From NCBI GenBank assembly GCA_031259505.1, contig JAIRLL010000275.1, positions 1 through 6,866 of the forward strand: a stretch of 6,866 bases of DNA, read 5' to 3'. How positions within the stretch are numbered: position 1 is the stretch's first letter; each line of letters starts with the position of its first letter. The notes under the pieces were generated by a model. That model ran no database searches. It was not told the origin of the DNA and saw nothing but the letters and a program-made list of their open reading frames with translations. Origin of the DNA: Tannerella sp. (GTDB lineage Bacteria > Bacteroidota > Bacteroidia > Bacteroidales > Tannerellaceae). Of this stretch, positions 1 to 6,866 are shown piece by piece. A program made the position numbers and the translations under genes.

Positions 1-109
1 CGTCATCTGCTACCCTGTAATGCGACAATCGAATCTGCGCCAGGTCAGGAGTTCTGATGTTATTAGCGTTAAACTTCCATTTTCTTGACGATTCCAATGC
101 ACAATACAT
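1..109 (-). other. Unassigned edge segment with a short open frame
   Basis: Beyond the recognisable cas4 part, one minus-strand frame stays open from an ATG at 109 to the window edge (36 codons, beginning MYCALESSRKWKF). It is out of frame with the cas4 remnant. I recognise neither the peptide nor the DNA. It may be chance, the far side of a deletion junction, or the end of another element. A weak 4-bp hairpin (45-57) is all the structure I see. Confidence 0.15.
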
Positions 110-396
110 GACCGCGTGATGTATAATATTTCACTTGCCATTCATGTGCATCTTCTATTTTGTCGGATTTTTTGATTTCGTGCACCACTGTTTTTGGCAT
201 CATAGAAATCGATTTTACAGCCGTTAATACTTATTTCTTCGTAACGTTCAGGACGTTGCGGATATGAAGTTTCATGAATCAACTTGCCGTCATACACCAA
301 ATCGGAAGTATGTTCCATGGAAATCCCATTAGAAAACAACCACAGTTTTCATTTACAGACATGGTAGTAATTAAAATGAGTTCCCGAGATATTCAT
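69..396 (-). pseudogene. cas4: Degraded cas4 (CRISPR RecB-like nuclease), N-terminal half
   Basis: Cas4 is an iron-sulfur RecB-like nuclease that works with Cas1-Cas2 to trim and orient new CRISPR spacers. From the ATG at 396 the frame reads MNISGTHFNYYHVCK, meets TGA (351-349) where the family has Arg in CKRKLWLF, then continues KLWLFSNGI, MEHTSDLV, GKLIHETSYPQR and KIDFYDAK. The frame is lost in an A5 run (191-195, minus strand). Dropping one A gives TVVHEIKKSDKIEDAHEWQ followed by VKYY. With both lesions repaired, the family's hallmark residues appear in order: Cys14, His41, Asp63, Glu73-x-Lys75, Gln87 and Tyr91. Homology fades after Tyr91 and the repaired frame stops at 71-69, so the usual last ~70 residues and the three C-terminal cluster cysteines are absent. 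The segment style resembles cas4 of type I-B loci, but that subtype is recall only. A TTG-started 65-aa reading (142-339) exists but is just the middle of the relic. The gene cannot make a working nuclease. Confidence 0.87.
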
Positions 397-411
397 CTGT
401 ATTGCAAATGA

Positions 412-1428
412 TTAATTATCATCTTTTTCCGGTTTGGTTGTGAACATACGCACTTTCGACGCATTTTCGATTGCCTTCACAGCGATGTCTTTGACATTGG
501 CTTCGGCGCGATTGGCTTTGTCGGCATATTCTTTCAACTGTACCTGCTGTTCTTTGATTTTTTCCTGTAACGAAGCGACAGTCTGGTCTTTAAGACGGAT
601 ATCGGCTTCATTTTGCTTTTCCATCATTTTGATTTCAAAATCGTATTTCGTCTGAAGTTGTCTGGTGACTTCGATTTCCTTATCCTTCAACGCTTTCTCT
701 AATTTTGCAGGAAACTCGGCGTTATTTTTCCGAAGTTCAATCAATTCGGCTTCAGCGCTTTTCAATGCCGTTTCCCGGTGAGATATTTCCTGTTCGAAAC
801 TCGCCTTTTTATCGACGAGTTCTTTTTCGAGTTGAAACTTACGGGTATCGTAATCATCCTGTTCTTTTTGACGCTTGATTTTCAGATTATACGCATATTC
901 TTCTTCCTCGCGTTTGCGACGTTTGGCTAAATCGTCGGCATATTCCCTGTCTTCTGCCTTTTGCTTTGCTTTTTCGAGTTCCCACTGTACTTTTTTCTCT
1001 GCCATTTCCTTTGCAAAAGCACTTTCCGTTTCCTTCATGGTTTCCTCGAAATTTTCTTTCTTCTCTTTCTGAGCCAGCAACATGGCAGCCAGTGAATCCG
1101 TATTTGCCGACAGAGAATACAAGTCCTCCAACGTCTTTTTTTCCAGAGCGATAGCAGCGCGTATTTCCTCCAGTTTTTTAAACTCGCCGGTCAGACTTTG
1201 CTGCATGTCATCCAACGAATTATTCAAACTTGATTTGAGACCGGCAATATTTTTCACGATTCCTTCGTTAGTTATTCCGGACACTTTTTCCAGAATTTCC
1301 GCTTTTTGCTTTGTCTCCTGCACTTGTTTGGGCACGTCGGCTTTGGCTTTTTGGACATCCTTTAATAATGTTTCGTATGCTTTCAGTATTTCCGCTTTCG
1401 TACTCTTCTCTGATACTGTTGATTCCAT
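412..1428 (-). CDS. Soluble coiled-coil protein of unknown function
   Basis: I do not recognise a characterised family. The 338-aa product has no signal peptide, no membrane segment, no cysteine and a single Trp (W149). It is rich in Lys, Glu, Gln and Ala. Residues 1-110 are helical with modest heptad character; about 115-315 look like a nearly continuous long coiled coil. The core at 161-204 holds three copies of a 15-residue unit of the form EYAxxLxxKRxKE. The tail (KAIENASKVRMFTTKPEKDDN region) ends acidic and probably disordered. A cytosolic rod-like scaffold or filament protein is the likeliest form, but that is inference. The ATG at 1428 follows an A-rich leader and a plausible -7 element. 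The gene is intact, and its stop is 15 nt before the start of the broken cas4 gene. Line 541-600 has 25 G/C in 60, against 32 in 60 for line 6361-6420 in susC, so base composition may differ from the sus pair. Confidence 0.85.
   Translation of the reverse strand: MESTVSEKSTKAEILKAYETLLKDVQKAKADVPKQVQETKQKAEILEKVSGITNEGIVKNIAGLKSSLNNSLDDMQQSLTGEFKKLEEIRAAIALEKKTLEDLYSLSANTDSLAAMLLAQKEKKENFEETMKETESAFAKEMAEKKVQWELEKAKQKAEDREYADDLAKRRKREEEEYAYNLKIKRQKEQDDYDTRKFQLEKELVDKKASFEQEISHRETALKSAEAELIELRKNNAEFPAKLEKALKDKEIEVTRQLQTKYDFEIKMMEKQNEADIRLKDQTVASLQEKIKEQQVQLKEYADKANRAEANVKDIAVKAIENASKVRMFTTKPEKDDN
817..948 (-). repeat. Three-copy 15-residue coding repeat in the coiled-coil gene
   Basis: Residues 161-175 (REYADDLAKRRKREE), 176-190 (EEYAYNLKIKRQKEQ) and 191-204 (DDYDTRKFQLEKEL) align with an acidic-acidic-Tyr start, hydrophobic residues at fixed positions and a basic cluster before the closing acidic residues. 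The third copy is the most diverged. The period is two heptads plus one residue, which would rotate the coiled-coil stripe. The similarity is at protein level; I did not see matching DNA repeats. Confidence 0.5.
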
Positions 1429-1471
1429 TTCTATTCTTTTATTTTATTTGTGTTATTATCTGTTTTCGACG

Positions 1472-1479
1472 CAAATATA
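1472..1479 (-). promoter_or_regulatory. Likely -7 promoter element for the coiled-coil gene
   Basis: The minus strand reads TATATTTG, an exact match to the Bacteroidota -7 consensus TAnnTTTG. It lies 43 nt upstream of the coiled-coil gene's ATG, leaving a short A-rich leader that ends AAAAGAATAGAA before the start. No clear TTTG -33 element sits at the expected spacing; only AT-rich sequence is there. The position after the susD hairpin fits an independent transcription unit. Confidence 0.45.
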
Positions 1480-1647
1480 TGTATAATAATTCACATTTAA
1501 AGAAAATGCATCGTTATCTTTTCAAAAAAATGTATGGCTAACATTCTTCCCCAGCACAACGGGATACGATTCGTTATGCCCGTGTTTCAGACTGTATTTC
1601 ATGCATTACATTTTTTGATATCAACAGCCCGATATGAGTTGCAGACA

Positions 1648-1680
1648 GGGAACGTCCGCATACTTCATACGGACGTTCCC
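1648..1680 (-). terminator. Hairpin after susD, probable transcript end
   Basis: A perfect 11-bp inverted repeat (GGGAACGTCCG at 1648-1658 and CGGACGTTCCC at 1670-1680) encloses an 11-nt loop. It begins 16 nt beyond the susD stop and lies between susD and the next gene on the same strand. A terminator or 3'-end-stabilising hairpin for the susCD message is the natural reading. Neither strand shows a T-tract directly after the stem (the minus strand continues TGTCTGC), so it is not a textbook intrinsic terminator and could instead protect a processed 3' end. Confidence 0.6.
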
Positions 1681-1696
1681 TTCGTACACACAACGC

Positions 1697-3637
1697 TTAA
1701 TATCCGGAATTCTGTTGTGCTTGCTTTTCGTCGGCGGTTAATGCTTTTCCATCTTTTTGAATACCGTCGAGATAGGTTTGAGGGATGGGACGCAAAGCAT
1801 GGTATTCCTGAATATTCACGGCAGCTTCGGGATTAAAAGCTCTTGCGCGGGGAATGAGCGTTTTTGTACGCGACAAATCTTCCCAGCGCATAAACTCGCC
1901 TGCCAGTTCGCGGGCGCGTTCGTTTAATACGAAGCATAACATACGGTCATAATCACGACTTAAACCAAGTTTGGCGATGATCCATTCGTCCTGTGCCGGC
2001 AGACGGGCGGGATCACTGACGGTCAGGTCGGTCGCAGCGGTCGTTTCGGGAATATTGTTCGATTCATAATACGAATTTTCGGGCATATACGAATTGATAT
2101 CCGGGTCCTGGTTCAGCGGCGAGGAAGGATAAGCTGCTCCGCCGTCAACATAGACTTCGCGATTTTCGCCTTCCTTATAAGTAGCCCGCTGCCTCACGGG
2201 GTTTATGTAAGTGAGCGCTTTGGCGTAATCGCCAAGCCTCACTTCCGCTTCGGCCGCGAGCAGGTATGTTTCGGCAGAGCGTGCGAGGACGACGTCGCGA
2301 AATCCTTTTGTTTCGTTAAAGGTCAGGCGAGAAGCATCGAGATGTTTGCTGCATGACGGGAAACGAACATCGGCGTACAGGGCGCCGTCTTCGGTACTTC
2401 CATTCGGATAGGCGACATATACGTGCGGGATTGTCTTGCCCGTTTTGGAATATATCACTTTGTCGTTGAGTTTCGCTGCCTCAAAACGGTCGTCGCCGGG
2501 CTGATTGATAACATACATAATGCCTAAATCGCCATTCCTGTAGTAATCGCCGCTGGCGTTGTTCAGCCGGCTCTTTGTCTTGAACGATTTCCAGAAACGC
2601 GAATCGCGTTGCATGTCGTAAATACGGTACATGTAGTAAGTCGTACCCAAACGCGAATATGGCCGCCCGCCTGTAAGGTCGCGCTGCATATAGGCGATGT
2701 CCTCGTAACGCGAAGCGAAGAACAGGTGATGCGAATTGCCGGTACCGACCGCGTTTTCGGACGAGAACTGTGCGGCAAGGATAATCTCGCTCAAATTCTC
2801 ATTTGGGCCGTTAGGCGCAACATACGCCCACAATTCGGAAAAATTACCGGCCAGCGGATGATGTGCGATGACTTCGTCGCACAGTTTTACCGCCTCCTGC
2901 AGATCCTGCGACCGGGTACTGCCGTTCCATGCGTCGTGTATTTCGCTGGCGCGTGTTATCAGCGCTTTGGCGAGAAAGTGTGCGGCGGCGTAGCGTGTCA
3001 GTTTACCCGGTGCGGATGCCGATGCGGGCAGCAGGTTATAAGCCTGCCGGAAATCCTCTACCACCTGATTCATCACTTCCTGAGCGGAAGCACGTGTAAA
3101 TTCACGCTCGACAGTAGCGCTTGGCTCCAATTTCAAAGGAACGCCGCCATACTGATTGACAAGTCTTTGATAGTTGTATGCGCGAAGAAAATATCCTTCT
3201 CCCAAACAGGTTTTGCTTACCTGCTCGTTTGTCGAGGCAAGATCCTGCACGCTTTTTATCAACAGGTTGGCGTAACCTGTCCCTACATACATATTATCCC
3301 ATAAGGCGTTTGCCGCCAAGGTATTGGCATTGACAGGCGTAACAACGGATTTCAAGGTTCCGTCGTAATTGTTCCACGCACCGTTTGAGCCGTCGCCGCC
3401 AACCTTGAACTCATCCGTACCGTAATTGGTATGGCAATACATTGCCTCACTGTTGAAAGGCGTACAGAAAACCTGGCTGTATGCAGCTGCAGATAAAGCG
3501 ATCACCCCTTCGTCGGTCTTATAGTAATCCGTGTTTCTGCTCGTTGTCAATTCTTCTTTCAGAAAATCGCTGCATGAAAACAATGCAATTAAGAAGAACA
3601 CTGCCGATACTGTCGAAATTATATTTTTATTTTTCAT
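1697..3637 (-). CDS. SusD/RagB-family surface lipoprotein
   Basis: This is the nutrient-binding partner of the SusC protein just upstream. The family is mostly helical with TPR-like repeats, is anchored on the outer face of the outer membrane and captures ligand for the SusC barrel. From the chosen ATG the product has 646 aa. A signal peptide MKNKNIISTVSAVFFLIALF runs into a lipobox LFSC with the acylated Cys at 22, followed by an acidic stretch (SDFLKEEL) like a Bacteroidota surface-export signal. The N-terminal NTDYYKTDEG block, the mid-protein YFLRAYNYQRLVNQYGGVPL block and the C-terminal LRPIPQ...QQNSGY ending are family hallmarks. The frame is open back to an ATG at 3667, but that would add MIILILYKFD ahead of a normal signal peptide, so the internal start is preferred. 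It sits 31 nt after the susC stop, in one operon. No catalytic domain is present. The ligand is unknown. Confidence 0.95.
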   Translation of the reverse strand: MKNKNIISTVSAVFFLIALFSCSDFLKEELTTSRNTDYYKTDEGVIALSAAAYSQVFCTPFNSEAMYCHTNYGTDEFKVGGDGSNGAWNNYDGTLKSVVTPVNANTLAANALWDNMYVGTGYANLLIKSVQDLASTNEQVSKTCLGEGYFLRAYNYQRLVNQYGGVPLKLEPSATVEREFTRASAQEVMNQVVEDFRQAYNLLPASASAPGKLTRYAAAHFLAKALITRASEIHDAWNGSTRSQDLQEAVKLCDEVIAHHPLAGNFSELWAYVAPNGPNENLSEIILAAQFSSENAVGTGNSHHLFFASRYEDIAYMQRDLTGGRPYSRLGTTYYMYRIYDMQRDSRFWKSFKTKSRLNNASGDYYRNGDLGIMYVINQPGDDRFEAAKLNDKVIYSKTGKTIPHVYVAYPNGSTEDGALYADVRFPSCSKHLDASRLTFNETKGFRDVVLARSAETYLLAAEAEVRLGDYAKALTYINPVRQRATYKEGENREVYVDGGAAYPSSPLNQDPDINSYMPENSYYESNNIPETTAATDLTVSDPARLPAQDEWIIAKLGLSRDYDRMLCFVLNERARELAGEFMRWEDLSRTKTLIPRARAFNPEAAVNIQEYHALRPIPQTYLDGIQKDGKALTADEKQAQQNSGY

Positions 3638-3668
3638 ATCGAATTTGTATAATATTAAAATGATCATA
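3638..3668 (-). promoter_or_regulatory. susC-susD spacer with A/T-rich translation leader
   Basis: These 31 nt separate the susC stop from the preferred susD ATG. They lack a GGAGG-like ribosome site, as is usual in Bacteroidota, where A-rich leaders drive initiation. The decamer TATACAAATT (minus strand, 3651-3642) also occurs before susC (6864-6855). I see no terminator or separate promoter here, which supports co-transcription. The role of the shared decamer is unproven. Confidence 0.5.
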
Positions 3669-6600
3669 TTAAAAACCTATATTTAAGCCGAAAGTGAAAC
3701 CTCTTTGCCATATAGACCTCGAAACGTCCATATCAAGGAAGTCGATTTGCGAATAAAGCATACCCGGATTCAGGATTTGTCCGTAGAGTTTTAGACTTGA
3801 AAAGCCCCATCCCCGTATCGTCCTGGCAGGGAAATTATATCCCAGCGAAATGTTGCGTACTTTGATAAAAGAGGCCTTTCTGTATCCCAAAACGGGATAG
3901 TAAGGATCGCCTGCCGCCTGACCGTAGATGGGTTTCTGATATTCCGCATCAGTATGGTTTTCGGTGTAGTAGTCGATGCGGCGCTGGCTGAAACGGCCTG
4001 TCTGTGATTCTCCTTCCGTATTGTACCAGTATCCTAACCTTCCGAACAGAAAAACAGACAGTTCTATCCCTTTGTATGCGAAAGTATTTGTCATGCCTGT
4101 GATCCAGTTGGGGCGTGTGTTTCCGACAATGACGCGGTCGTGATTTGCATCAATCATATAGTCGGCGTCCTGATCAACAGGACGAACCAGTCCGGCTGAA
4201 AATTTGTATCCGTTGGCGTTGAACTTCTGCATCTCTGCCTCGTCCGACGCCTGCCAGAGGCCATTGGATTGATAGCCGTAGATCACGCCATTCGGTTTTC
4301 CTATAAACCAGTTGTTGCTGATATCGTCTTCTTTGCCGTTGGCAAGAGAGACGATACGGTCTTTCTGCCATGCAAGGCTTAAATCGGTTGTCCACCGGAA
4401 ATCCTGCAAATCAATATTGACAGCGCTCAGTGTCAAGTCGAAACCTTTGTTGGCCGTCTCGCCGATATTCGCATACGTGGAGGTATACCCTGTTACGGAA
4501 GGGACGGTCATTTGCATCAAAAGGTCGGACGTATGAGATGTATAGACGTCAAGAACGCCTGATACACGTCCCTCCCATAATGAGAAATCAATACCCACGT
4601 TGTATTGTATCGTTCGTTCCCAACCCAGATTCAAGTTTGCCATCGTAGAAGAAGGATAGGAACCGGGAATGAGCGTTGTGCCGTAGGGATAAAACATGGA
4701 GCCGACGTTCCCTTTGGTCACATACGGATCAATGGCGGCATTGCCGGTCGCTCCGACGCCGGCGCGCAATTTCAACTGGGATATGTAATCGACGCCGGCA
4801 AGGAAGCCTTCCTGATCGAGACGCCATCCTAATGCTGCGCTTGGAAAGAACGACCATTTGTGCCCTTCCGCAAGTTGCGAAGCTCCGTCCCACCTGCCGG
4901 ACAGGGTTAACAGGTATCTGTTTGCGAAACTGTAATTCAACCGTCCCATGTAAGACATGAGCTGACGTTGCGTCAAACCGGAACTCCATGACAAAAGCGA
5001 TGGAATATTCCCTGTTGTAAGCGCATTCCATTTCTGGCTCGACAGCGGTATGTCATTGGCGGACATGCTGCTGTTTTCGTAGTCATACTTCGTCTGGCTT
5101 TGCAGCAAAGTCACTCCGATGCCGTGCTTGCCAACCGTTTTGTCGTAGTACAGCAGATTGTCGAGCGTATAGGAGACGGTTTGATTTTTCGTCAGCGCTG
5201 CGTGACTGCTGCCGAGGCGGTTCACCGAAGCGGCGTCAAGATAGACGCCGTCGCGATAGAATGAAAAATCAGGGCCAAAGTTCAGGCGAAATTTAAGCCC
5301 TTCGAGTGCGGACGCCATCTTTCCAAAATCTATCTGCCCGAAGAAACTGCCGAACGTACGCAGTGTGACACGTTGATCCTGCGAATATTCCCATTCGTTG
5401 ACAATGGTCTTGCTCGAATTATCACCTCCGGGATACAGGATGACATTGCCCTGTTCATCGTAAGGCACCGCCCATGGCAGGTTCGCTTTCGCCATGGAAT
5501 ACAGGTCATCCGTGCCGTAATAGTTACCAGGTGACAAGTTTCCTGTACTAGACTGACCGTATTCCTGAATAGCGTAGCTGGCATTGATATTACCTCCGAT
5601 GGTGAACCATTTGACAGGGGTAATATCAAGAGTCGCTTTGGCAGTGTAGCGTGTATATTCCTGTCCGCGCACCGTCCCTTTATTATCGGTATAACCGAAA
5701 GATACATACCCTTTCATCGCTTGTGTGCCGCCGCTTGCGCTCAACGTATGCTGGTTGGTAATGCCTGTCTGCGTCACCATACCTATCCAGTCGGTAGTAG
5801 GCACTTTGGAGCCGTCCCACGACCCCGATTGCCATCCTTTCATCACGTTGGCCCACGAAGCAGGATCGGAGGCTCCGAGGAAAATCCTGAAATCGTTCTC
5901 CTGTGTCGGCTGGTCGCCTCTCGGAAAATTATCCGGATTGGAATAATAATAAGCCCAGCGTCGCCAGTCAATATATTCGGAGGCGGTCATCATCTCATGA
6001 TAATCCTCCAAAGTTTCTGCTGTTACCGACCCCGAATAGTTCAATGTCAGCCTGCCCGATTTTCCGGATTTTGTAGTAACGATGATCACGCCGTTTGCTC
6101 CGCGCGAGCCGTAGATAGCTGTTGCCGAAGCGTCTTTCAGCACATCGACCGATTCAATATCGTTCGGATTGATATATTCGATCCCTCCGGTCATCAACGG
6201 GATTCCGTCAACAACGTAGAGGGGCGAATTGGACGCTGTGAGCGAACGGACGCCGCGAATATAAACCGCTCCGACGGTGCCGGGACGTTCGTTGGAAGTG
6301 ATATCCACCCCTGCAACTTTGCCCTGCATCCCTTGAAGGACGTTATTGACCGGTCTCGACTGCAATGTCTCTTCACTGACGCGAAGCACCGCACCGGTGA
6401 CATCGCTCTTTTTCTGAACGCCATACCCCACAACCACCACTTCTTCCAGCGCCTGCAAATCTTCCTGCAGGGTGATTCGCAATTCCGTCCGGTTTCCGAC
6501 GGCTATTTCCTGCGTCACATACCCGATATAGGAAACGACCAGCGTCGCCCCCGGCGATACGTCAAGGTTGAATTTACCGTATACGTCGGTAATCGTTCCA

Positions 6601-6839
6601 TTGGCTGCAACACCCTTTTCCACAATATTTGCCCCGATCACCGGTTCGCCCGCCTGGTCGACGATCGTACCCGTGATTCGGACTTTGCTCTGCTGCGCTT
6701 CGAACGCTTCCGAAGAATCGCCGCCGCGAGCCCCTGCTGCCCCTGCTCCCGTTATCAGGAGAAAAGCGGACAGCGTCATGATATTCATAAGTTTTTTTAG
6801 TTTGGCATTTTTCATGCCGTAAATCAATTCGTTTGTCAT
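3669..6839 (-). CDS. SusC/RagA-family TonB-linked outer-membrane transporter
   Basis: This is a complete 1056-aa SusC-type transporter. The family forms a 22-stranded outer-membrane barrel that imports glycan fragments or other oligomers using TonB energy, with a SusD lipoprotein as lid. In order the protein shows a signal peptide (basic KLKK near residue 13, then a hydrophobic stretch to about 37), a carboxypeptidase-regulatory-like domain at about 53-127 (GTIVDQAGEPVIGANI), a TonB-box-like segment EEVVVVGYG at 132-140, a plug domain at about 141-260 (YVVDGIPL, and GSRGANGVIIVTTKSG at 244-259) and the barrel. The barrel carries the family block YMGRLNYSF...FPSAALGW at about 630-672 and ends in a terminal aromatic (GLNIGF). 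There is no extra N-terminal STN domain, so there is no sign of anti-sigma signalling. The ATG at 6839 was used; an ATG eight codons later (MKNAKLKK) gives a more ordinary signal peptide and may be the true start. Only 27 nt of leader is visible. The substrate cannot be predicted. Confidence 0.96.
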   Translation of the reverse strand: MTNELIYGMKNAKLKKLMNIMTLSAFLLITGAGAAGARGGDSSEAFEAQQSKVRITGTIVDQAGEPVIGANIVEKGVAANGTITDVYGKFNLDVSPGATLVVSYIGYVTQEIAVGNRTELRITLQEDLQALEEVVVVGYGVQKKSDVTGAVLRVSEETLQSRPVNNVLQGMQGKVAGVDITSNERPGTVGAVYIRGVRSLTASNSPLYVVDGIPLMTGGIEYINPNDIESVDVLKDASATAIYGSRGANGVIIVTTKSGKSGRLTLNYSGSVTAETLEDYHEMMTASEYIDWRRWAYYYSNPDNFPRGDQPTQENDFRIFLGASDPASWANVMKGWQSGSWDGSKVPTTDWIGMVTQTGITNQHTLSASGGTQAMKGYVSFGYTDNKGTVRGQEYTRYTAKATLDITPVKWFTIGGNINASYAIQEYGQSSTGNLSPGNYYGTDDLYSMAKANLPWAVPYDEQGNVILYPGGDNSSKTIVNEWEYSQDQRVTLRTFGSFFGQIDFGKMASALEGLKFRLNFGPDFSFYRDGVYLDAASVNRLGSSHAALTKNQTVSYTLDNLLYYDKTVGKHGIGVTLLQSQTKYDYENSSMSANDIPLSSQKWNALTTGNIPSLLSWSSGLTQRQLMSYMGRLNYSFANRYLLTLSGRWDGASQLAEGHKWSFFPSAALGWRLDQEGFLAGVDYISQLKLRAGVGATGNAAIDPYVTKGNVGSMFYPYGTTLIPGSYPSSTMANLNLGWERTIQYNVGIDFSLWEGRVSGVLDVYTSHTSDLLMQMTVPSVTGYTSTYANIGETANKGFDLTLSAVNIDLQDFRWTTDLSLAWQKDRIVSLANGKEDDISNNWFIGKPNGVIYGYQSNGLWQASDEAEMQKFNANGYKFSAGLVRPVDQDADYMIDANHDRVIVGNTRPNWITGMTNTFAYKGIELSVFLFGRLGYWYNTEGESQTGRFSQRRIDYYTENHTDAEYQKPIYGQAAGDPYYPVLGYRKASFIKVRNISLGYNFPARTIRGWGFSSLKLYGQILNPGMLYSQIDFLDMDVSRSIWQRGFTFGLNIGF

Positions 6840-6866
6840 TTTCTTAATGATTTAAATTTGTATATG

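Noticed and set aside
1..60. tRNA-like look of the left edge (GGTCAGGAGTTC resembling a T-arm)
   Set aside because: The T-stem does not close (only a 4-bp TCAG/CTGA pairing), and I could not fit acceptor, D and anticodon stems together on either strand.
349..351. TGA in cas4 read as a recoded sense codon
   Set aside because: The same gene also has a frameshift and has lost its C-terminus, and nothing around the TGA suggests a selenocysteine element. The family residue here is Arg, so simple decay explains it.
1..411. CRISPR array beside the cas4 relic
   Set aside because: I looked for direct repeats of 25-40 nt at regular spacing here and in the 1429-1696 gap and saw none.
1522..1602. 26-aa minus-strand frame (MKYSLKHGHNESYPVVLGKN...) in the gap after susD
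   Set aside because: It has no ribosome-site or family support, and a frame this short is expected by chance. It is noted in case a small-protein survey finds it conserved.
2609..3304. Plus-strand open frame (231 codons) opposite susD
   Set aside because: It is antisense to well-conserved SusD sequence and has a Cys-rich, domainless translation. It is a shadow.
5721..6800. Long plus-strand open frame (359 codons) opposite susC
   Set aside because: It lies wholly antisense to the conserved N-terminal, plug and early barrel parts of SusC. Its protein is Arg/His/Cys-rich with no recognisable domain, as expected of a shadow frame.
6853..6860. TAAATTTG on the plus strand as a -7 element for a rightward gene
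   Set aside because: It matches TAnnTTTG, but the window ends 6 nt later, no downstream gene is visible and the tract is simple AT-rich leader sequence.

Overview
The window looks like Bacteroidota, probably Bacteroidales. The evidence is a tandem SusC/SusD pair, an A-rich leader before each gene instead of a strong Shine-Dalgarno site, and a TAnnTTTG-type -7 promoter element. I cannot name the genus. All supported genes lie on the minus strand, so they are described from the right edge leftwards.

Right and centre (about 6840 to 1697): a complete susC-like gene for a TonB-dependent outer-membrane transporter (1056 aa) is followed 31 nt later by a complete susD-like gene for a surface lipoprotein (646 aa from the preferred start). 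Together they would form one glycan or oligomer uptake complex, with SusD as the lid over the SusC barrel. A perfect 11-bp hairpin lies 16 nt after the susD stop and probably ends the transcript. No enzyme, sigma/anti-sigma pair or regulator is visible, so the substrate cannot be read from this window.

Middle left (1696 to 412): a short intergenic region carries the hairpin and a likely -7 element. It is followed by a 338-aa soluble coiled-coil protein of unknown function with a 15-residue internal repeat.

Left edge (411 to 1): starting 15 nt after the coiled-coil gene is a broken cas4 gene, the RecB-like nuclease of CRISPR spacer acquisition. Its N-terminal half is readable: the first iron-sulfur cysteine and the nuclease residues H, D, ExK and QxxxY are all present. 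It is interrupted by an in-frame TGA and a one-base frameshift, and its C-terminal half with the last three cysteines is missing. No CRISPR repeats or other cas genes were seen. This relic is the most notable item in the window: it is a trace of a lost CRISPR-Cas locus or of a solo cas4, not a new working system.
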